A stretch of DNA of 64,000 nt from Herminiimonas arsenicoxydans (GTDB lineage: Bacteria > Pseudomonadota > Gammaproteobacteria > Burkholderiales > Burkholderiaceae_D), in contig CU207211.1 in NCBI GenBank assembly GCA_000026125.1, positions 1,240,001 through 1,304,000 on the forward strand. The letters run 5' to 3'. Shown piece by piece: positions 47,212 to 58,383 of the stretch. The translations under genes were made by a program, and so were the position numbers. The notes below the pieces were generated by a model, which saw nothing but the letters and a program-made list of their open reading frames with translations, did no database searches and had not been told where the DNA came from. Position 1 is the first letter of the stretch, and the number at the start of each line of letters is the position of its first letter.

Positions 47212-48555
47212 ATGAAGCCGGTTATTGCACTTGTAGGTCGACCTAACGTCGGCAAATCCACGCTATTCAATCGACTAACCCGGTCGCGTGATGCGTTGGT
47301 CGCTGACCTCCCGGGCTTGACGCGTGACCGGCACTACGGCGAAGGCCGTATGGGCGAACGTCCGTTTCTGGTCATTGATACTGGCGGTTTCGAGCCTGTT
47401 GCCAAGGAAGGCATCATGCATGAAATGGCCAAGCAGACCAAGCAGGCCGTGGCTGAAGCCGATGTCGTGATCTTTATCGTCGATGGACGTCAGGGTCTGA
47501 CGCCGCACGATAAAACCATTACCGATTTCCTGCGCAAGTCGGGCCGCTCTGTGATGCTGGTGGTCAATAAGGCCGAAGGCATGAAGTACACGATGGTCAC
47601 CGCCGATTTCTATGAACTCGGCCTTGGCGATCCTTACGTGATTTCCGCTGCGCATGGGGATGGCGTTAGTGATCTGGTGGAAGAGTCGCTGGACATCGCT
47701 TTCGCACAACGTCCGCCGGAAGAAGAGGTGCCGGAATCCAAGGATCGCAGCATCAGGCTGGCGATTGTCGGACGCCCGAACGTCGGCAAGTCAACTTTGG
47801 TCAATACTCTGCTGGGCGAAGAACGCGTGATCGCATTCGATTTGCCAGGCACCACCCGCGATTCAATCGAGATTCCGTTTGAACGCGAAGGCAAGTTGTA
47901 CACCCTGATCGATACTGCCGGTATTCGCCGTCGCGGCAAGGTATTCGAAGCGATCGAAAAATTTTCGGTGGTGAAAACCCTGCAATCGATTTCCGAAGCG
48001 AACGTGGTGCTCTTGCTGCTCGATGCACAACAGGATATTTCCGAGCAGGATGCGCATATTGCCGGCTTCATTCTGGAGTCGGGTCGCGCCCTGGTAGTCG
48101 GCGTGAATAAATGGGACGGTTTGACCAGCGACAGGCGCGATGAAATCAAGATCGATCTGGAACGCAAACTCGGTTTCCTGTCGTTTGCCAAAACGCATTT
48201 CGTCTCAGCCCTGAAGTCCAGCGGCATCGGCCCGATGATGAAGTCCGTCGATAACGCTTATGCTGCTGCGATGTCCAATCTGTCTACGCCTAAATTGACG
48301 CGTGCGCTGATTGAGGCGGTGGAGCATCAACAACCGCGTCGCAAGGGTTCTATCCGACCGAAATTGCGTTATGCGCATCAGGGTGGCATGAATCCGCCTA
48401 TCGTTGTTATCCATGGCAATGCGCTGGACGCGATTGATGCAAACTACAAACGCTTCCTGGAAAAGCATTTCCGCGAAACTTTTTCGCTGGTTGGGACTCC
48501 ACTACGTATCGAGTTACGTTCGGGCAAAAATCCTTTCAGCCGATCGGAAAAGTAA
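47212..48555 (+). CDS. der: Ribosome-associated GTPase Der (EngA)
   Basis: Der is an essential GTPase for 50S subunit maturation. Its two tandem GTP-binding domains are visible through two [10 protein letters not shown]-loops (about 9-17 and 187-195), DLPGLTRD and DLPGTTRDS switch regions, and NKAEG and NKWDG motifs. A C-terminal KH-like domain (about 350-447) ends in a basic tail. Length 447 fits. It lies 9 bases after bamB and 109 bases before hfq. Confidence 0.97.
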   Translation: MKPVIALVGRPNVGKSTLFNRLTRSRDALVADLPGLTRDRHYGEGRMGERPFLVIDTGGFEPVAKEGIMHEMAKQTKQAVAEADVVIFIVDGRQGLTPHDKTITDFLRKSGRSVMLVVNKAEGMKYTMVTADFYELGLGDPYVISAAHGDGVSDLVEESLDIAFAQRPPEEEVPESKDRSIRLAIVGRPNVGKSTLVNTLLGEERVIAFDLPGTTRDSIEIPFEREGKLYTLIDTAGIRRRGKVFEAIEKFSVVKTLQSISEANVVLLLLDAQQDISEQDAHIAGFILESGRALVVGVNKWDGLTSDRRDEIKIDLERKLGFLSFAKTHFVSALKSSGIGPMMKSVDNAYAAAMSNLSTPKLTRALIEAVEHQQPRRKGSIRPKLRYAHQGGMNPPIVVIHGNALDAIDANYKRFLEKHFRETFSLVGTPLRIELRSGKNPFSRSEK

Positions 48556-48642
48556 GCAGGCTTGGCGAAAAACCTCGAAATCGATTACATTCCCACTGAG
48601 AGAGGCACTTGAAAATAAGCAAGGCGCCTCAACCTCCTAATC

Positions 48643-48660
48643 ACAACAACACAATGGAGC
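48643..48660 (+). promoter_or_regulatory. A-rich hfq leader, possible Hfq autoregulation site
   Basis: ACAACAACACAATGGAGC immediately precedes the hfq start and includes its ribosome site. A-R-N repeats of this kind are what the distal face of Hfq binds, and E. coli Hfq represses its own mRNA. CTCC at 48634-48637 could also pair with GGAG here. Both points are inference. Confidence 0.3.
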
Positions 48661-48664
48661 TGTC

Positions 48665-48901
48665 ATGACCAACAAAGGGCAACTGTTACAAGACCCATTT
48701 CTCAATGCCTTGCGCAAAGAGCACGTTCCCGTTTCGATTTATCTCGTCAATGGCATCAAACTCCAGGGTCATATTGAATCCTTCGACCAATACGTCGTTT
48801 TGCTGCGTAATACCGTCACCCAGATGGTTTACAAACACGCAATCTCTACAGTTGTTCCTGCACGTGCGGTGAATCTTAGCCTTGAATCAGACGCTGAATA
48901 A
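48665..48901 (+). CDS. hfq: RNA chaperone Hfq
   Basis: Hfq forms a hexameric ring that pairs small RNAs with mRNAs. The 78-residue protein has the complete Sm1 ([20 protein letters not shown]) and Sm2 ([12 protein letters not shown]) motifs and a short tail. GGAG precedes the ATG. The der-hfq-hflX-hflK-hflC order is conserved in betaproteobacteria. Confidence 0.98.
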   Translation: MTNKGQLLQDPFLNALRKEHVPVSIYLVNGIKLQGHIESFDQYVVLLRNTVTQMVYKHAISTVVPARAVNLSLESDAE

Positions 48902-48936
48902 TACCCGCGCAACCCGGTCCCTGGCGCAAGGCTGAC

Positions 48937-50055
48937 ATGCGTGCCGTACTGGTAGGCGTGGATTTTGGCAAAGGCGATTTCGCTGCAAGCCTGGAAGAAC
49001 TTTCCCTTCTATCAAGATCGGCAGGCGCTGAACCGATCATGACGATTACCGGCAAGCGTGCCAGTCCTGACGCTGCCTTGTTTGTTGGTTCAGGCAAGGC
49101 GAATGAAGTAGCCGATGCCATTGTCGATCATGAGATCGATATCGTTATTTTCAATCATGCACTGTCGCCAGCGCAGCAGCGCAATCTGGAGCGCCACCTG
49201 AAAATCAGGGTGGTCGACCGTACCAGTCTGATTCTGGATATTTTTGCGCAACGGGCTCAAAGCCACGTGGGTAAAGTTCAGGTTGAGTTGGCGCAACTAC
49301 AACATTTGTCGACACGCCTGATACGCGGCTGGACCCATCTGGAACGTCAGAAAGGCGGTATCGGCCTGCGCGGACCGGGTGAGACACAGCTGGAAACCGA
49401 TCGCCGTTTGCTGGGAGTGCGGGTGAAAGCCTTGCGTGCCAAGCTGGAAAAGCTGCACAAGCAGCATATAACCCAGCGCCGCGCACGGGGTCGCAACAAT
49501 GCCTTTTCAGTGTCGCTGGTCGGGTATACCAATGCCGGCAAGTCGACCTTGTTCAATGCGCTGGCCAAAACAAAAATGCTGGCGGCGGATCAGTTGTTCG
49601 CTACGCTGGATACGACTTCGCGCCGCATTTATCTAGGCGAGGCCGGTAATGTGGTGATCTCCGATACGGTTGGCTTTATTCGTGAGCTGCCGCATCAATT
49701 GGTGGCGGCATTCCGTGCCACGCTGGAGGAAACCATACATGCCGATCTGTTGCTGCACGTGGTCGATGGCGCCAGCCCGGCGCGGATGGAACAGATAGAA
49801 GAAGTGAATGCGGTTTTGCGTGAAATCGGTGCCGATCAGATTCCGCAGATTCTAGTTTGGAACAAGATTGACGCTGCAGGGCTGGAACCTGCTTTGGAGC
49901 GTGATGAATATGATAAAATCCGTCGTGTTTTTATTAGTGCCCAGACTGGAAGCGGATTGGATCTATTGCGTGAAGCGATAGCCGAATGTGCGAAAGAGCG
50001 CGCCGCTGGACTTGAAGATGTTTCGCTTGTTGCATCCGACGACGCCAAAGTATGA
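48937..50055 (+). CDS. hflX: Ribosome-associated GTPase HflX
   Basis: HflX splits stalled or heat-damaged ribosomes. The 372-residue protein has an N-terminal HflX domain (about 20-110, DPALFVGSGKANEVAD region), the GLRGPGETQLETDRR linker, then a GTPase domain with P-loop GYTNAGKST (about 195), TLDTTSR, DTVGFIRELP and NKID motifs. The C-terminus is short. The start at 48937 follows the GCAAGGCTGAC sequence 35 bases after hfq. Confidence 0.96.
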   Translation: MRAVLVGVDFGKGDFAASLEELSLLSRSAGAEPIMTITGKRASPDAALFVGSGKANEVADAIVDHEIDIVIFNHALSPAQQRNLERHLKIRVVDRTSLILDIFAQRAQSHVGKVQVELAQLQHLSTRLIRGWTHLERQKGGIGLRGPGETQLETDRRLLGVRVKALRAKLEKLHKQHITQRRARGRNNAFSVSLVGYTNAGKSTLFNALAKTKMLAADQLFATLDTTSRRIYLGEAGNVVISDTVGFIRELPHQLVAAFRATLEETIHADLLLHVVDGASPARMEQIEEVNAVLREIGADQIPQILVWNKIDAAGLEPALERDEYDKIRRVFISAQTGSGLDLLREAIAECAKERAAGLEDVSLVASDDAKV

Positions 50056-50105
50056 AAATTACTTGGTATTCCAACTCATTATTTTTCAGCCCGGACCGCA
50101 AAAGA

Positions 50106-51401
50106 ATGCTTGTTTCCCTACTCAAAAAATTTGGCCTGAAATTCTCGCTCAATGATCCTCGTTGGGGTCGTGGTTCTGACGATAACAAGAATCAGGATGG
50201 CAAACGTCCCAATGACGGTCCGCCGGATCTGGATCAATTGTGGCGCGATTTCAATCAGCGCCTAGGCAATCTGTTCGGCAACCGGAAAAACGGTGGCGGT
50301 AACGGGGGAAATGGCGGTAATACAGGCGGCACGGGCTTCAAGCCCGACATGCGCGGCGCAGGTATCGGTGCTGGCGTAATTGCCGTCATCGTCGCATTCC
50401 TATGGCTGGTCAGCGGTTTTTTCATCGTGCAGGAAGGTCAGACCGGTGTGGTCCTTACTTTCGGCAAATACAGCCACATGACCCCCGCCGGTTTCAACTG
50501 GCGCTGGCCGGCTCCGATTCAAAGCCATGAAACCGTGAACGTTTCGCAAGTACGTACGGTGGAAGTCGGTTATCGCGGCAGCGTCAAGAACAAGCAGCAT
50601 CAGGAATCGCTGATGCTGACGGAAGATGAAAACATCATCGATATCCAATTTGCGGTTCAGTACACGTTGAAAAACGCATCCGACTGGGTATTCAATAATC
50701 GCGAGCAGGGCGAGATGGTCAAGCAGGTTGCCGAAACGGCGATACGCGAAGTTGTCGGCCGCAGCAAGATGGACTTTGTATTGTATGAAGGCCGCGAAAA
50801 AATCGCCTTCGATACAAGCCAGCTGATGCAGCAAATCGTCGATCGCTACAAGGCGGGTGTGCAGATTACCAACGTGACGATGCAGGGCGTGCAGCCGCCG
50901 GAACAAGTGCAGGCTTCGTTTGATGACGCGGTAAAAGCAGGTCAGGATCGCGAACGTCAGAAAAATGAAGGCCAGGCGTATGCAAATGACGTGATTCCGC
51001 GTGCTCGTGGTGCTGCATCGCGTCTGATGGAGGAGTCGGAAGCTTATCGCTCCAGCGTGACTGCCAACGCACAAGGTGAAGCTTCACGCTTCAAGCAGGT
51101 GCTGGTCGAATATCAAAAAGCACCGGCAGTGACCCGTGATCGTATGTATCTCGAGACGATGCAAAAGATTTTCTCAAGCACGACAAAAGTGATGGTCGAT
51201 GCAAAAGGCGGCAACAATCTGATTTACCTGCCGCTGGACAAGCTGATTGCACAAACTGCCGCGCCTGCCGGAGCCGCAGTTGCGCCTTCTGCTGCCACCC
51301 CTTCATCGTTACCATCTGATTCAGTCGCATTGGAGACACAATTGCCGCAGGATTCCCGTACTCGTGATAGCCGTACTTCCCGTGATCGGGAGAGCCGATA
51401 A
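50106..51401 (+). CDS. hflK: FtsH protease regulator HflK
   Basis: HflK with HflC forms a large membrane SPFH assembly around FtsH that controls its proteolysis. The 431-residue protein has a polar N-terminal part with SLNDPRWGRG and a Gly/Asn-rich stretch (GGGNGGNGGNTGG), a membrane helix at about 80-105 and a band-7/SPFH domain after it, ending in a Ser/Thr/Arg tail. The ATG at 50106 gives the typical family start; the ATG at 50052 overlapping the hflX stop (ATGA) would add 18 residues and remains possible. hflC overlaps by one base (TAATG). Confidence 0.92.
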   Translation: MLVSLLKKFGLKFSLNDPRWGRGSDDNKNQDGKRPNDGPPDLDQLWRDFNQRLGNLFGNRKNGGGNGGNGGNTGGTGFKPDMRGAGIGAGVIAVIVAFLWLVSGFFIVQEGQTGVVLTFGKYSHMTPAGFNWRWPAPIQSHETVNVSQVRTVEVGYRGSVKNKQHQESLMLTEDENIIDIQFAVQYTLKNASDWVFNNREQGEMVKQVAETAIREVVGRSKMDFVLYEGREKIAFDTSQLMQQIVDRYKAGVQITNVTMQGVQPPEQVQASFDDAVKAGQDRERQKNEGQAYANDVIPRARGAASRLMEESEAYRSSVTANAQGEASRFKQVLVEYQKAPAVTRDRMYLETMQKIFSSTTKVMVDAKGGNNLIYLPLDKLIAQTAAPAGAAVAPSAATPSSLPSDSVALETQLPQDSRTRDSRTSRDRESR

Positions 51402-52291
51402 TGAATCGTCTTATTTCTTATGTGATCGCATTGGCGATCGCGGCAGGCATATTTTTCTCCACCATGTTCGTGGTCGATCAGCGTCAATACGCGATTGTGT
51501 TTGCGCTGGGTGAAGTCAAGACTGTCATTAACGAACCTGGCTTGCACTTCAAATTGCCGCCACCTTTCCAGAATGTCGTTTTTCTGGATAAGCGGATACT
51601 GACACTGGATACGCCGGATGCGGATCGCTTCATCACGGCGGAGAAGAAAAATATTCTGGTCGATGCCTTTGTCAAATGGCGCATCGTCGATCCGCGTCTG
51701 TATTTCGTCAGCTTTAGCGGTGACGAGCGTAGCGCGCAAAACCGCATGGCACAGATTGTGAAGGCGGCACTGAATGATGAAATTACCAAACGTACCGTAC
51801 GTGAAGTGATCTCGGGCGAACGCAGCAAGGTAATGGACGGTATCCAGAAAAAAGTAACCGAAGAAGCCAAGCAGATCGGTGTCGAGATTGTCGATGTGCG
51901 CTTGAAACGTGTCGATTACGTCGAGCAGATCAATGCTTCTGTTTTTGATCGAATGAAGTCAGAGCGTGCACGTGTGGCCAATGAATTGCGTTCGACCGGT
52001 GCTGCAGAGTCGGAGAAGATTCGTGCCGATGCGGATCGTCAGCGGACCGTTATTCTGGCCGAAGCCTATCGCGATGCAGAACAGATTCGCGGTGAGGGCG
52101 ATGCCAAGGCATCGCAGGTTTATGCGCAGGCATTTGGCCAAAACCCTGAGTTCTACAAGTTCTATCGTAGCCTTGAGGCGTATCGCGGCAGCTTCAAAAC
52201 GCGTAACGATATGCTCGTCATTGATCCGAATTCCGAGTTCTTTAAATACTTCAAAAATCCGACGACCGGTAGCGGCGCGGCAAAGAAATAA
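51401..52291 (+). CDS. hflC: FtsH protease regulator HflC
   Basis: A 296-residue SPFH protein with an N-terminal membrane helix (about 4-24) and the band-7 domain (FVVDQRQYAIVFALGEVKTV then GLHFKLPPPFQNVV), ending in an Ala/Lys-rich tail. It pairs with HflK in the FtsH holoenzyme. Its ATG shares a base with the hflK stop. In several betaproteobacteria a DUF2065 gene follows, but none is seen in the next 196 bases. Confidence 0.96.
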   Translation: MNRLISYVIALAIAAGIFFSTMFVVDQRQYAIVFALGEVKTVINEPGLHFKLPPPFQNVVFLDKRILTLDTPDADRFITAEKKNILVDAFVKWRIVDPRLYFVSFSGDERSAQNRMAQIVKAALNDEITKRTVREVISGERSKVMDGIQKKVTEEAKQIGVEIVDVRLKRVDYVEQINASVFDRMKSERARVANELRSTGAAESEKIRADADRQRTVILAEAYRDAEQIRGEGDAKASQVYAQAFGQNPEFYKFYRSLEAYRGSFKTRNDMLVIDPNSEFFKYFKNPTTGSGAAKK

Positions 52292-52301
52292 TACAAACTG
52301 T

Positions 52302-52353
52302 CGTGCACACGACGCGGGGCGCGAGCCCCGGTTTGTGCGCGGCAGTGTTTTTT
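52302..52353 (+). terminator. Probable terminator after hflC
   Basis: CGGGGC and GCCCCG (52315-52330) form a stable stem with a GCGA loop, and flanking GCACA/TGTGC can extend it. The T-run (TTTTTTT) starts 16 bases beyond the core stem, so termination would need the extended form. Confidence 0.45.
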
Positions 52354-52487
52354 TGTTGGCGTCGCTACGTTTTGTAAAGCGAATAAATTTGGTCAGGTAT
52401 GATTCTGCTGGCGGATCATGCGCTGGCCATTATGTTGGCGTATAAGCCGTGTCGATTTTCTTTTTCTGACCTATTTCATTTCCTGTT

Positions 52488-53639
52488 ATGCCCAATTGGC
52501 TGTTGCCTGAAAATATTGCCGATGTTTTGCCGTCCGAAGCGCGCAAAATTGAAGAGTTGCGTCGTCTCATCATCGACAATTTCCACCTGTACGGCTACGA
52601 GCTGGTGATGCCGCCGATGCTCGAGTATCTGGAGTCGCTGCTGGCGGGCGCCGGACACGACATGGATTTGCGGACCTTCAAGCTGATCGATCAGTTGTCC
52701 GGTCGAACCCTTGGCGTGCGGGCGGACATGACGACGCAAGTGGCGCGTATTGATGCCCATCTGCTCAATCGTGCCTCCATCACGCGCCTGTGCTATTGCG
52801 GTAGCGTGCTGCAAACGCGACCGAATGGCTTGCATGCTACGCGCGAGCCTTTGCAGATAGGCGCAGAGGTCTATGGTCATGGCGGTCTGGAAGCGGACGC
52901 GGAAATTCAGGAGTTGGCGCTGGCCTCGCTGGCACTGGCTGGTTTTACGCAGGTGCGAATCGATTTGTGTCATGTAGGCGTATTGCGTGCAATTATTGCA
53001 AGCGATGTTCAGGCACAAAAGGATGAGAACGCGCTGTATACTTTCCTGCGGGCGAAAGATGTTCCTGCGCTGCAGGAAATGACCTTGACCTACGGTGCCG
53101 ATACGCGGCGCGCCTTGCTGGCCTTGCCGGGCTTGTATGGTGACGTGACGGTGATTGCGAGGGCGCGCGAAATATTGCCGAAACTGCCGGGAATCGATAC
53201 GGCCCTGGATGAATTGATTGCATTGGCCGGCCTGGCTGGTGAAACGAGCGTAACGATAGATCTGGCCGATCTTGGCGGGTATCAATACGAAAGCGGCGTC
53301 ATGTTTGCGATCTATGTGCCTGGCCTGCCGAACGCAGTGGCACGCGGCGGCCGTTACGATCACGTTGGCGAAGCATTTGGCCGGGCCCGTCCGGCTACCG
53401 GCTTCTCGATGGATTTGCGTGAGCTGGCGCGCTTGTTGCCTGATGCAGAACCCAAGCTCGCCATACGCGCGCCATGGGGGCGCGAACCGGCATTACGCAC
53501 AAAAATCGGCGCATTGCGCAAGGCAGGAGAAATCGTGATTCAAAGTCTCTCCGGCCACGAAAACGATCAGGATGAGTTCGAGTGCGATCGTGTACTCGTA
53601 CTTGAAGATGGCAACTGGATTATTAAAAATTTAGGTTAA
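52488..53639 (+). CDS. hisZ: ATP phosphoribosyltransferase regulatory subunit
   Basis: HisZ is a catalytically inactive HisRS paralogue that activates the short form of HisG at the start of histidine synthesis. The 383-residue protein begins [20 protein letters not shown] and has the class II synthetase fold ([34 protein letters not shown]). It lacks an anticodon-binding domain, which separates it from hisS at 43989. The start ATG is at 52488. purA follows within 3 bases. Confidence 0.95.
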
Positions 53640-54956
<1,317 letters not shown>

Positions 54957-54983
54957 GAATTTCTGCGGCCGGCGACATGCACT

Positions 54984-55520
54984 ATGCCTGAATCAAGCGA
55001 CAAGGACTTGTGGGTTACATGGGAAGAGTATCACCATGCAATCGAACGTCTGGCTTTACTGGTGCATGAATCCGGCTGGAAATTCGATCAGGTTTTGTGT
55101 CTGGCCCGCGGCGGTTTGCGTCCGGGCGATGTGTTCTCCCGCATCTTCGATGTGCCGCTGGCGATACTTTCGGCCAGCTCGTATCGCGAAGGGGCGGGCA
55201 CCATGCAAGGCACGCTCGATATTGCCAGTCACATCACCATTATCAGCGGATCGCTAGGCGGCAAGGTATTGCTGCTCGACGATCTTGTGGATTCCGGCGT
55301 CACGCTGGCAGAAGTGCAACGTCATCTTGCCGAACAATTCCCCGCCGTAACTGAAGTCAAGTCAGCCGTCATCTGGTACAAGGCTTGCTCATCGACCAAG
55401 CCTGACTTCTATCTCGATTATTTGCCCCACAATCCCTGGATACATCAGCCGTTTGAAGAATACGACGGATTGCGTCCGCACCAATTGGCTGCATGGATGA
55501 AGAAGGGCGATGCAGAATAG
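54984..55520 (+). CDS. Purine phosphoribosyltransferase family protein
   Basis: A 178-residue protein with the PRPP-binding motif VLLLDDLVDSGVTL (about 93-106) and the N-terminal LARGGLRPGD loop. It belongs to the hypoxanthine/xanthine-guanine phosphoribosyltransferase group of purine salvage. The neighbour purA fits a purine role, but the exact base preference cannot be told. It is the last gene of the block before tRNA-Leu and lies 27 bases after purA. Confidence 0.85.
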   Translation: MPESSDKDLWVTWEEYHHAIERLALLVHESGWKFDQVLCLARGGLRPGDVFSRIFDVPLAILSASSYREGAGTMQGTLDIASHITIISGSLGGKVLLLDDLVDSGVTLAEVQRHLAEQFPAVTEVKSAVIWYKACSSTKPDFYLDYLPHNPWIHQPFEEYDGLRPHQLAAWMKKGDAE

Positions 55521-55647
55521 AGATAGCCGCGTTCAGTCACCGGCATGTCACTTTTCACAGGCACTATTGATTTCTATTGCAGCGTGAAAAGTCGTGTATG
55601 AATTTTGCAATCAGAAGGCGGCAGAAAAAATGCAGCCTGAAATAAGA

Positions 55648-55677
55648 AAAACCCCGTTGACGAATCAACGGGGTTTT
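55648..55677. terminator. Bidirectional terminator between the PRTase gene and tRNA-Leu
   Basis: AAAACCCCGTTGA and TCAACGGGGTTTT form a 13-bp perfect stem around CGAA. T-runs on both sides make it suitable for tRNA-Leu on the minus strand and for the plus-strand operon. Confidence 0.92.
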
Positions 55678-55684
55678 AATAACT

Positions 55685-55769
55685 TGGTGCCCACGGAGGG
55701 ACTCGAACCCCCACACCTTGCGGCACATGGACCTGAACCATGCGCGTCTACCAATTCCGCCACGTGGGC
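55685..55769 (-). tRNA. tRNA-Leu (anticodon CAG)
   Basis: An 85-nucleotide class II tRNA on the minus strand. The 5' end GCCCACG pairs with CGTGGGC at the 3' end, followed by A and an encoded CCA. The D-arm contains GGCGGAATTGGTAGACGC, the anticodon loop reads TTCAGGT (anticodon CAG), a long variable arm (TGCCGCAAGGTG) follows, and the T-loop is TTCGAGT. CAG decodes CUG, a frequent leucine codon here. It is divergent from rnr. Confidence 0.97.
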
Positions 55770-55785
55770 CTACAGAAAGATCAGC

Positions 55786-55813
55786 AGTATAGCGGAAATC
55801 ATTTGAATGTCAA
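55786..55813 (-). promoter_or_regulatory. Promoter of tRNA-Leu
   Basis: On the minus strand TTGACA (perfect -35, plus coordinates 55808-55813) is 16 bases upstream of TATACT (-10, 55786-55791). The predicted start lies near 55779, about ten bases before the tRNA 5' end. Confidence 0.8.
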
Positions 55814-55830
55814 TCATCGATTGCAATCTA

Positions 55831-55859
55831 TTTGCATGAGTCTCTACTTATTATGCAAA
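55831..55859. promoter_or_regulatory. Inverted repeat upstream of rnr
   Basis: TTTGCAT (55831-55837) and ATGCAAA (55853-55859) form a 7-bp inverted repeat with a 15-base spacer, about 60 bases before the rnr start. It may overlap the rnr promoter. No regulator can be named. Confidence 0.25.
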
Positions 55860-55917
55860 CATTGCCACCGTCCGTTACACTGACTACCGTTTCAACAACA
55901 ATTAACCAAAACAGCTT

Positions 55918-58380
55918 TTGAGCCAATACTCTTATACCATTCCCAGCCGCGAGGAAATTCTCGGCATCTTACGCACGGCGACCAGTTCGCACGATGCTAC
56001 CTCCCTTGCAACCGTACTCGGTGTAAAAACTGACGAAATGGACGGCCTGATGCGCCGCCTCAATGCAATGGAGCGCGACGGGCAGATCAAACCTGATCGC
56101 ACCGGCAATTATCAACTCGCGCATTCATCCAATTTTATCGAAGGCCGCGTCAGCAGCCATCGCGATGGCTTCGGCTTTTTGATTCCCGACGACGCCAGTG
56201 CCGACATCTTTTTGCCTGAAAAAGAAATGCAAAAAGTGCTGCACGGCGATCGCGTGCAAGCCCGCATTATCGGTACCGATCGTCGCGGCCGTCCCGAAGG
56301 CACGATCGTTGAAGTGGTGGCACGTGCCAACACGCATGTAATCGGCCGCCTGCTGAACGAAAACGGTGTCTGGATCGTCGCACCCGAAGATCAGCGCATA
56401 GGTCAGGACATCATGCTGTCCGGCTCGCCCGGCAACGCAAAAACCGGGCAGGTTGTCAGTGTTGAATTGACTGAACAACCATCGCGTTTCAGTCAGCCGG
56501 TGGGCAAGATCGTCGAAGTGCTGGGCGATATCGACGACCCCGGCATGGAAATCGAAATCGCCGTGCGCAAGTACGGGGTACCGCATGAGTTCTCTGAAGA
56601 AGCAAAAAAAGCTGCCTCCAAATTACCGGACGAAGTTCGTGCAATTGACTTGACCGATCGCGTTGATTTGCGCGATGTACCGCTGGTCACCATCGACGGT
56701 GAAGATGCGCGCGATTTTGATGATGCCGTTTATTGCGAACCATGCAAGATCGGCCGCGCCGATGGATTCCGTCTGATCGTCGCTATTGCCGATGTCAGCA
56801 ATTATGTGAAACCGAACGAGCCGCTGGATGTCGATGCGCTGGAGCGCAGCACCTCGGTGTATTTTCCGCGTCGCGTGATTCCCATGCTGCCGGAAAAATT
56901 GTCGAATGGTTTGTGTTCGCTCAATCCGGGCGTCGATCGTCTCACGCTGGTTTGCGATGCCGTCATCACCACCAAGGGCGAGATCAAGGCGTATCAGTTT
57001 TATCCGGCGGTGATGCATTCTGCCGCACGTCTGACTTACACCGAGGTAGCAGCGATACTGGGCAATACCAAGGGCATAGAAGCCGCCAAGCGCCCGGCGC
57101 TGGTGCCGCACCTGCTGAATCTGCATGGCGTGTATAAAGCCTTGCTGCAGGCGCGTCATGCGCGCGGTGCAATCGATTTTGAAACGACGGAAACCTATAT
57201 CGTTTGCAATGAAGTCGGCAAGATTGAACAGATACTGCCGCGCACGCGTAACGAAGCGCACAAGCTGATTGAAGAGTGCATGCTGGCCGCCAACGTGTGT
57301 GCTGCTGATTTGCTCGAACGTCACAAGCATCCAAGTCTGTATCGCGTGCATGCCTTGCCGACCAAAGAGAAACTGAATCAGGTACGTACCTTCCTGAAAC
57401 AGGTGGGCTTGAATCTGCCTGGCGGCGACAAGCCCAGCGCTTCGGATTATGCAGAGCTGATGCCGAAGATCAAGAACCGTCCCGATGCCTTGCTGCTGCA
57501 AACGATGTTGTTACGTTCGATGCAGCAGGCTGTTTACAGCCCGGAAAATATTGGTCACTTCGGTTTATCGTATGAAGCGTACGCACATTTCACCAGCCCG
57601 ATTCGCCGGTATCCCGATTTGCTCACGCATCGCGCCATCAAGGCGATTCTGCAAGGCAAGCGTTACACTCCCAAAGGCATAGATACCAGCGCGCTGAATA
57701 CGATGTTGTCGTCCGCCGCGCGCAAGAAGCACGCGCAGGACAAGGCTGAAGGAAAGCAGCGCGAGAAAGCCGAAGGCGATCTGGCTATCTGGGAAGCGCT
57801 GGGCATACATTGTTCCGCCAATGAACGGCGTGCCGATGAGGCCTCGCGTGACGTCGAAGCCTGGCTCAAATGCTATTTCATACGCGACAAGCTGGGCGAG
57901 GAATTTACCGGTGTGATTTCCGGTGTCACGACCTTCGGCATTTTCGTGCAACTCGATACGCTGTTCATTGAAGGTATGGTGCACGTTACCGAATTGGGTG
58001 CAGATCACTTCAAGTTCGATGAATCGCGTCATGAATTGCGTGGCGAACGTACTGGTATCCGTTACCAGTTGACGGATCGTGTCACGGTGCAGGTCAGCCG
58101 CGTCGATCTGGATGCGCGCAAGATCGATTTGCGCCTGGTGACTGAACCCGGCATACGTACGGTTTTGAAGAACGAAGCGCGGCGTGCCGATACCGAACAT
58201 CAGCAGCGCACGAAAAAAGGCGAGCAAAAAAGCGAACCGAAAAGTGCAAGGAAGAGTGCCGTGAAAGCCGCTACTGCCGACAACGCGCCGGCGAAAAAGC
58301 CCAAGGCGGCCAAACGTCCGCCCGCCACACCCAACAAACAACGCCCACCGGCGGTAAAGCCTAGCAAGAAGAAACGATAA
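55918..58380 (+). CDS. rnr: Ribonuclease R
   Basis: RNase R is a processive 3'-5' exoribonuclease that degrades structured RNA. The 820-residue protein has an N-terminal helix-turn-helix (about 10-60), cold-shock domains (VSSHRDGFGFLIPDD), the RNB catalytic domain with GEDARDFDDAVY (acidic metal ligands), and an S1 domain (FTGVISGVTTFGIFVQLDTL). The last 75 residues are a Lys/Ala/Pro-rich basic tail. The start is TTG at 55918: no ATG occurs before residue 41, and MSQYSYTIPSREEIL is family-like. rlmB begins 3 bases after the stop. Confidence 0.95.
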   Translation: MSQYSYTIPSREEILGILRTATSSHDATSLATVLGVKTDEMDGLMRRLNAMERDGQIKPDRTGNYQLAHSSNFIEGRVSSHRDGFGFLIPDDASADIFLPEKEMQKVLHGDRVQARIIGTDRRGRPEGTIVEVVARANTHVIGRLLNENGVWIVAPEDQRIGQDIMLSGSPGNAKTGQVVSVELTEQPSRFSQPVGKIVEVLGDIDDPGMEIEIAVRKYGVPHEFSEEAKKAASKLPDEVRAIDLTDRVDLRDVPLVTIDGEDARDFDDAVYCEPCKIGRADGFRLIVAIADVSNYVKPNEPLDVDALERSTSVYFPRRVIPMLPEKLSNGLCSLNPGVDRLTLVCDAVITTKGEIKAYQFYPAVMHSAARLTYTEVAAILGNTKGIEAAKRPALVPHLLNLHGVYKALLQARHARGAIDFETTETYIVCNEVGKIEQILPRTRNEAHKLIEECMLAANVCAADLLERHKHPSLYRVHALPTKEKLNQVRTFLKQVGLNLPGGDKPSASDYAELMPKIKNRPDALLLQTMLLRSMQQAVYSPENIGHFGLSYEAYAHFTSPIRRYPDLLTHRAIKAILQGKRYTPKGIDTSALNTMLSSAARKKHAQDKAEGKQREKAEGDLAIWEALGIHCSANERRADEASRDVEAWLKCYFIRDKLGEEFTGVISGVTTFGIFVQLDTLFIEGMVHVTELGADHFKFDESRHELRGERTGIRYQLTDRVTVQVSRVDLDARKIDLRLVTEPGIRTVLKNEARRADTEHQQRTKKGEQKSEPKSARKSAVKAATADNAPAKKPKAAKRPPATPNKQRPPAVKPSKKKR

Positions 58381-58383
58381 AAA

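Noticed and set aside
52399..52608. Open frame MILLADHALAIMLAYKP considered as the missing DUF2065 gene
   Set aside because: Residues do not resemble DUF2065 and the frame runs into hisZ in a different phase.
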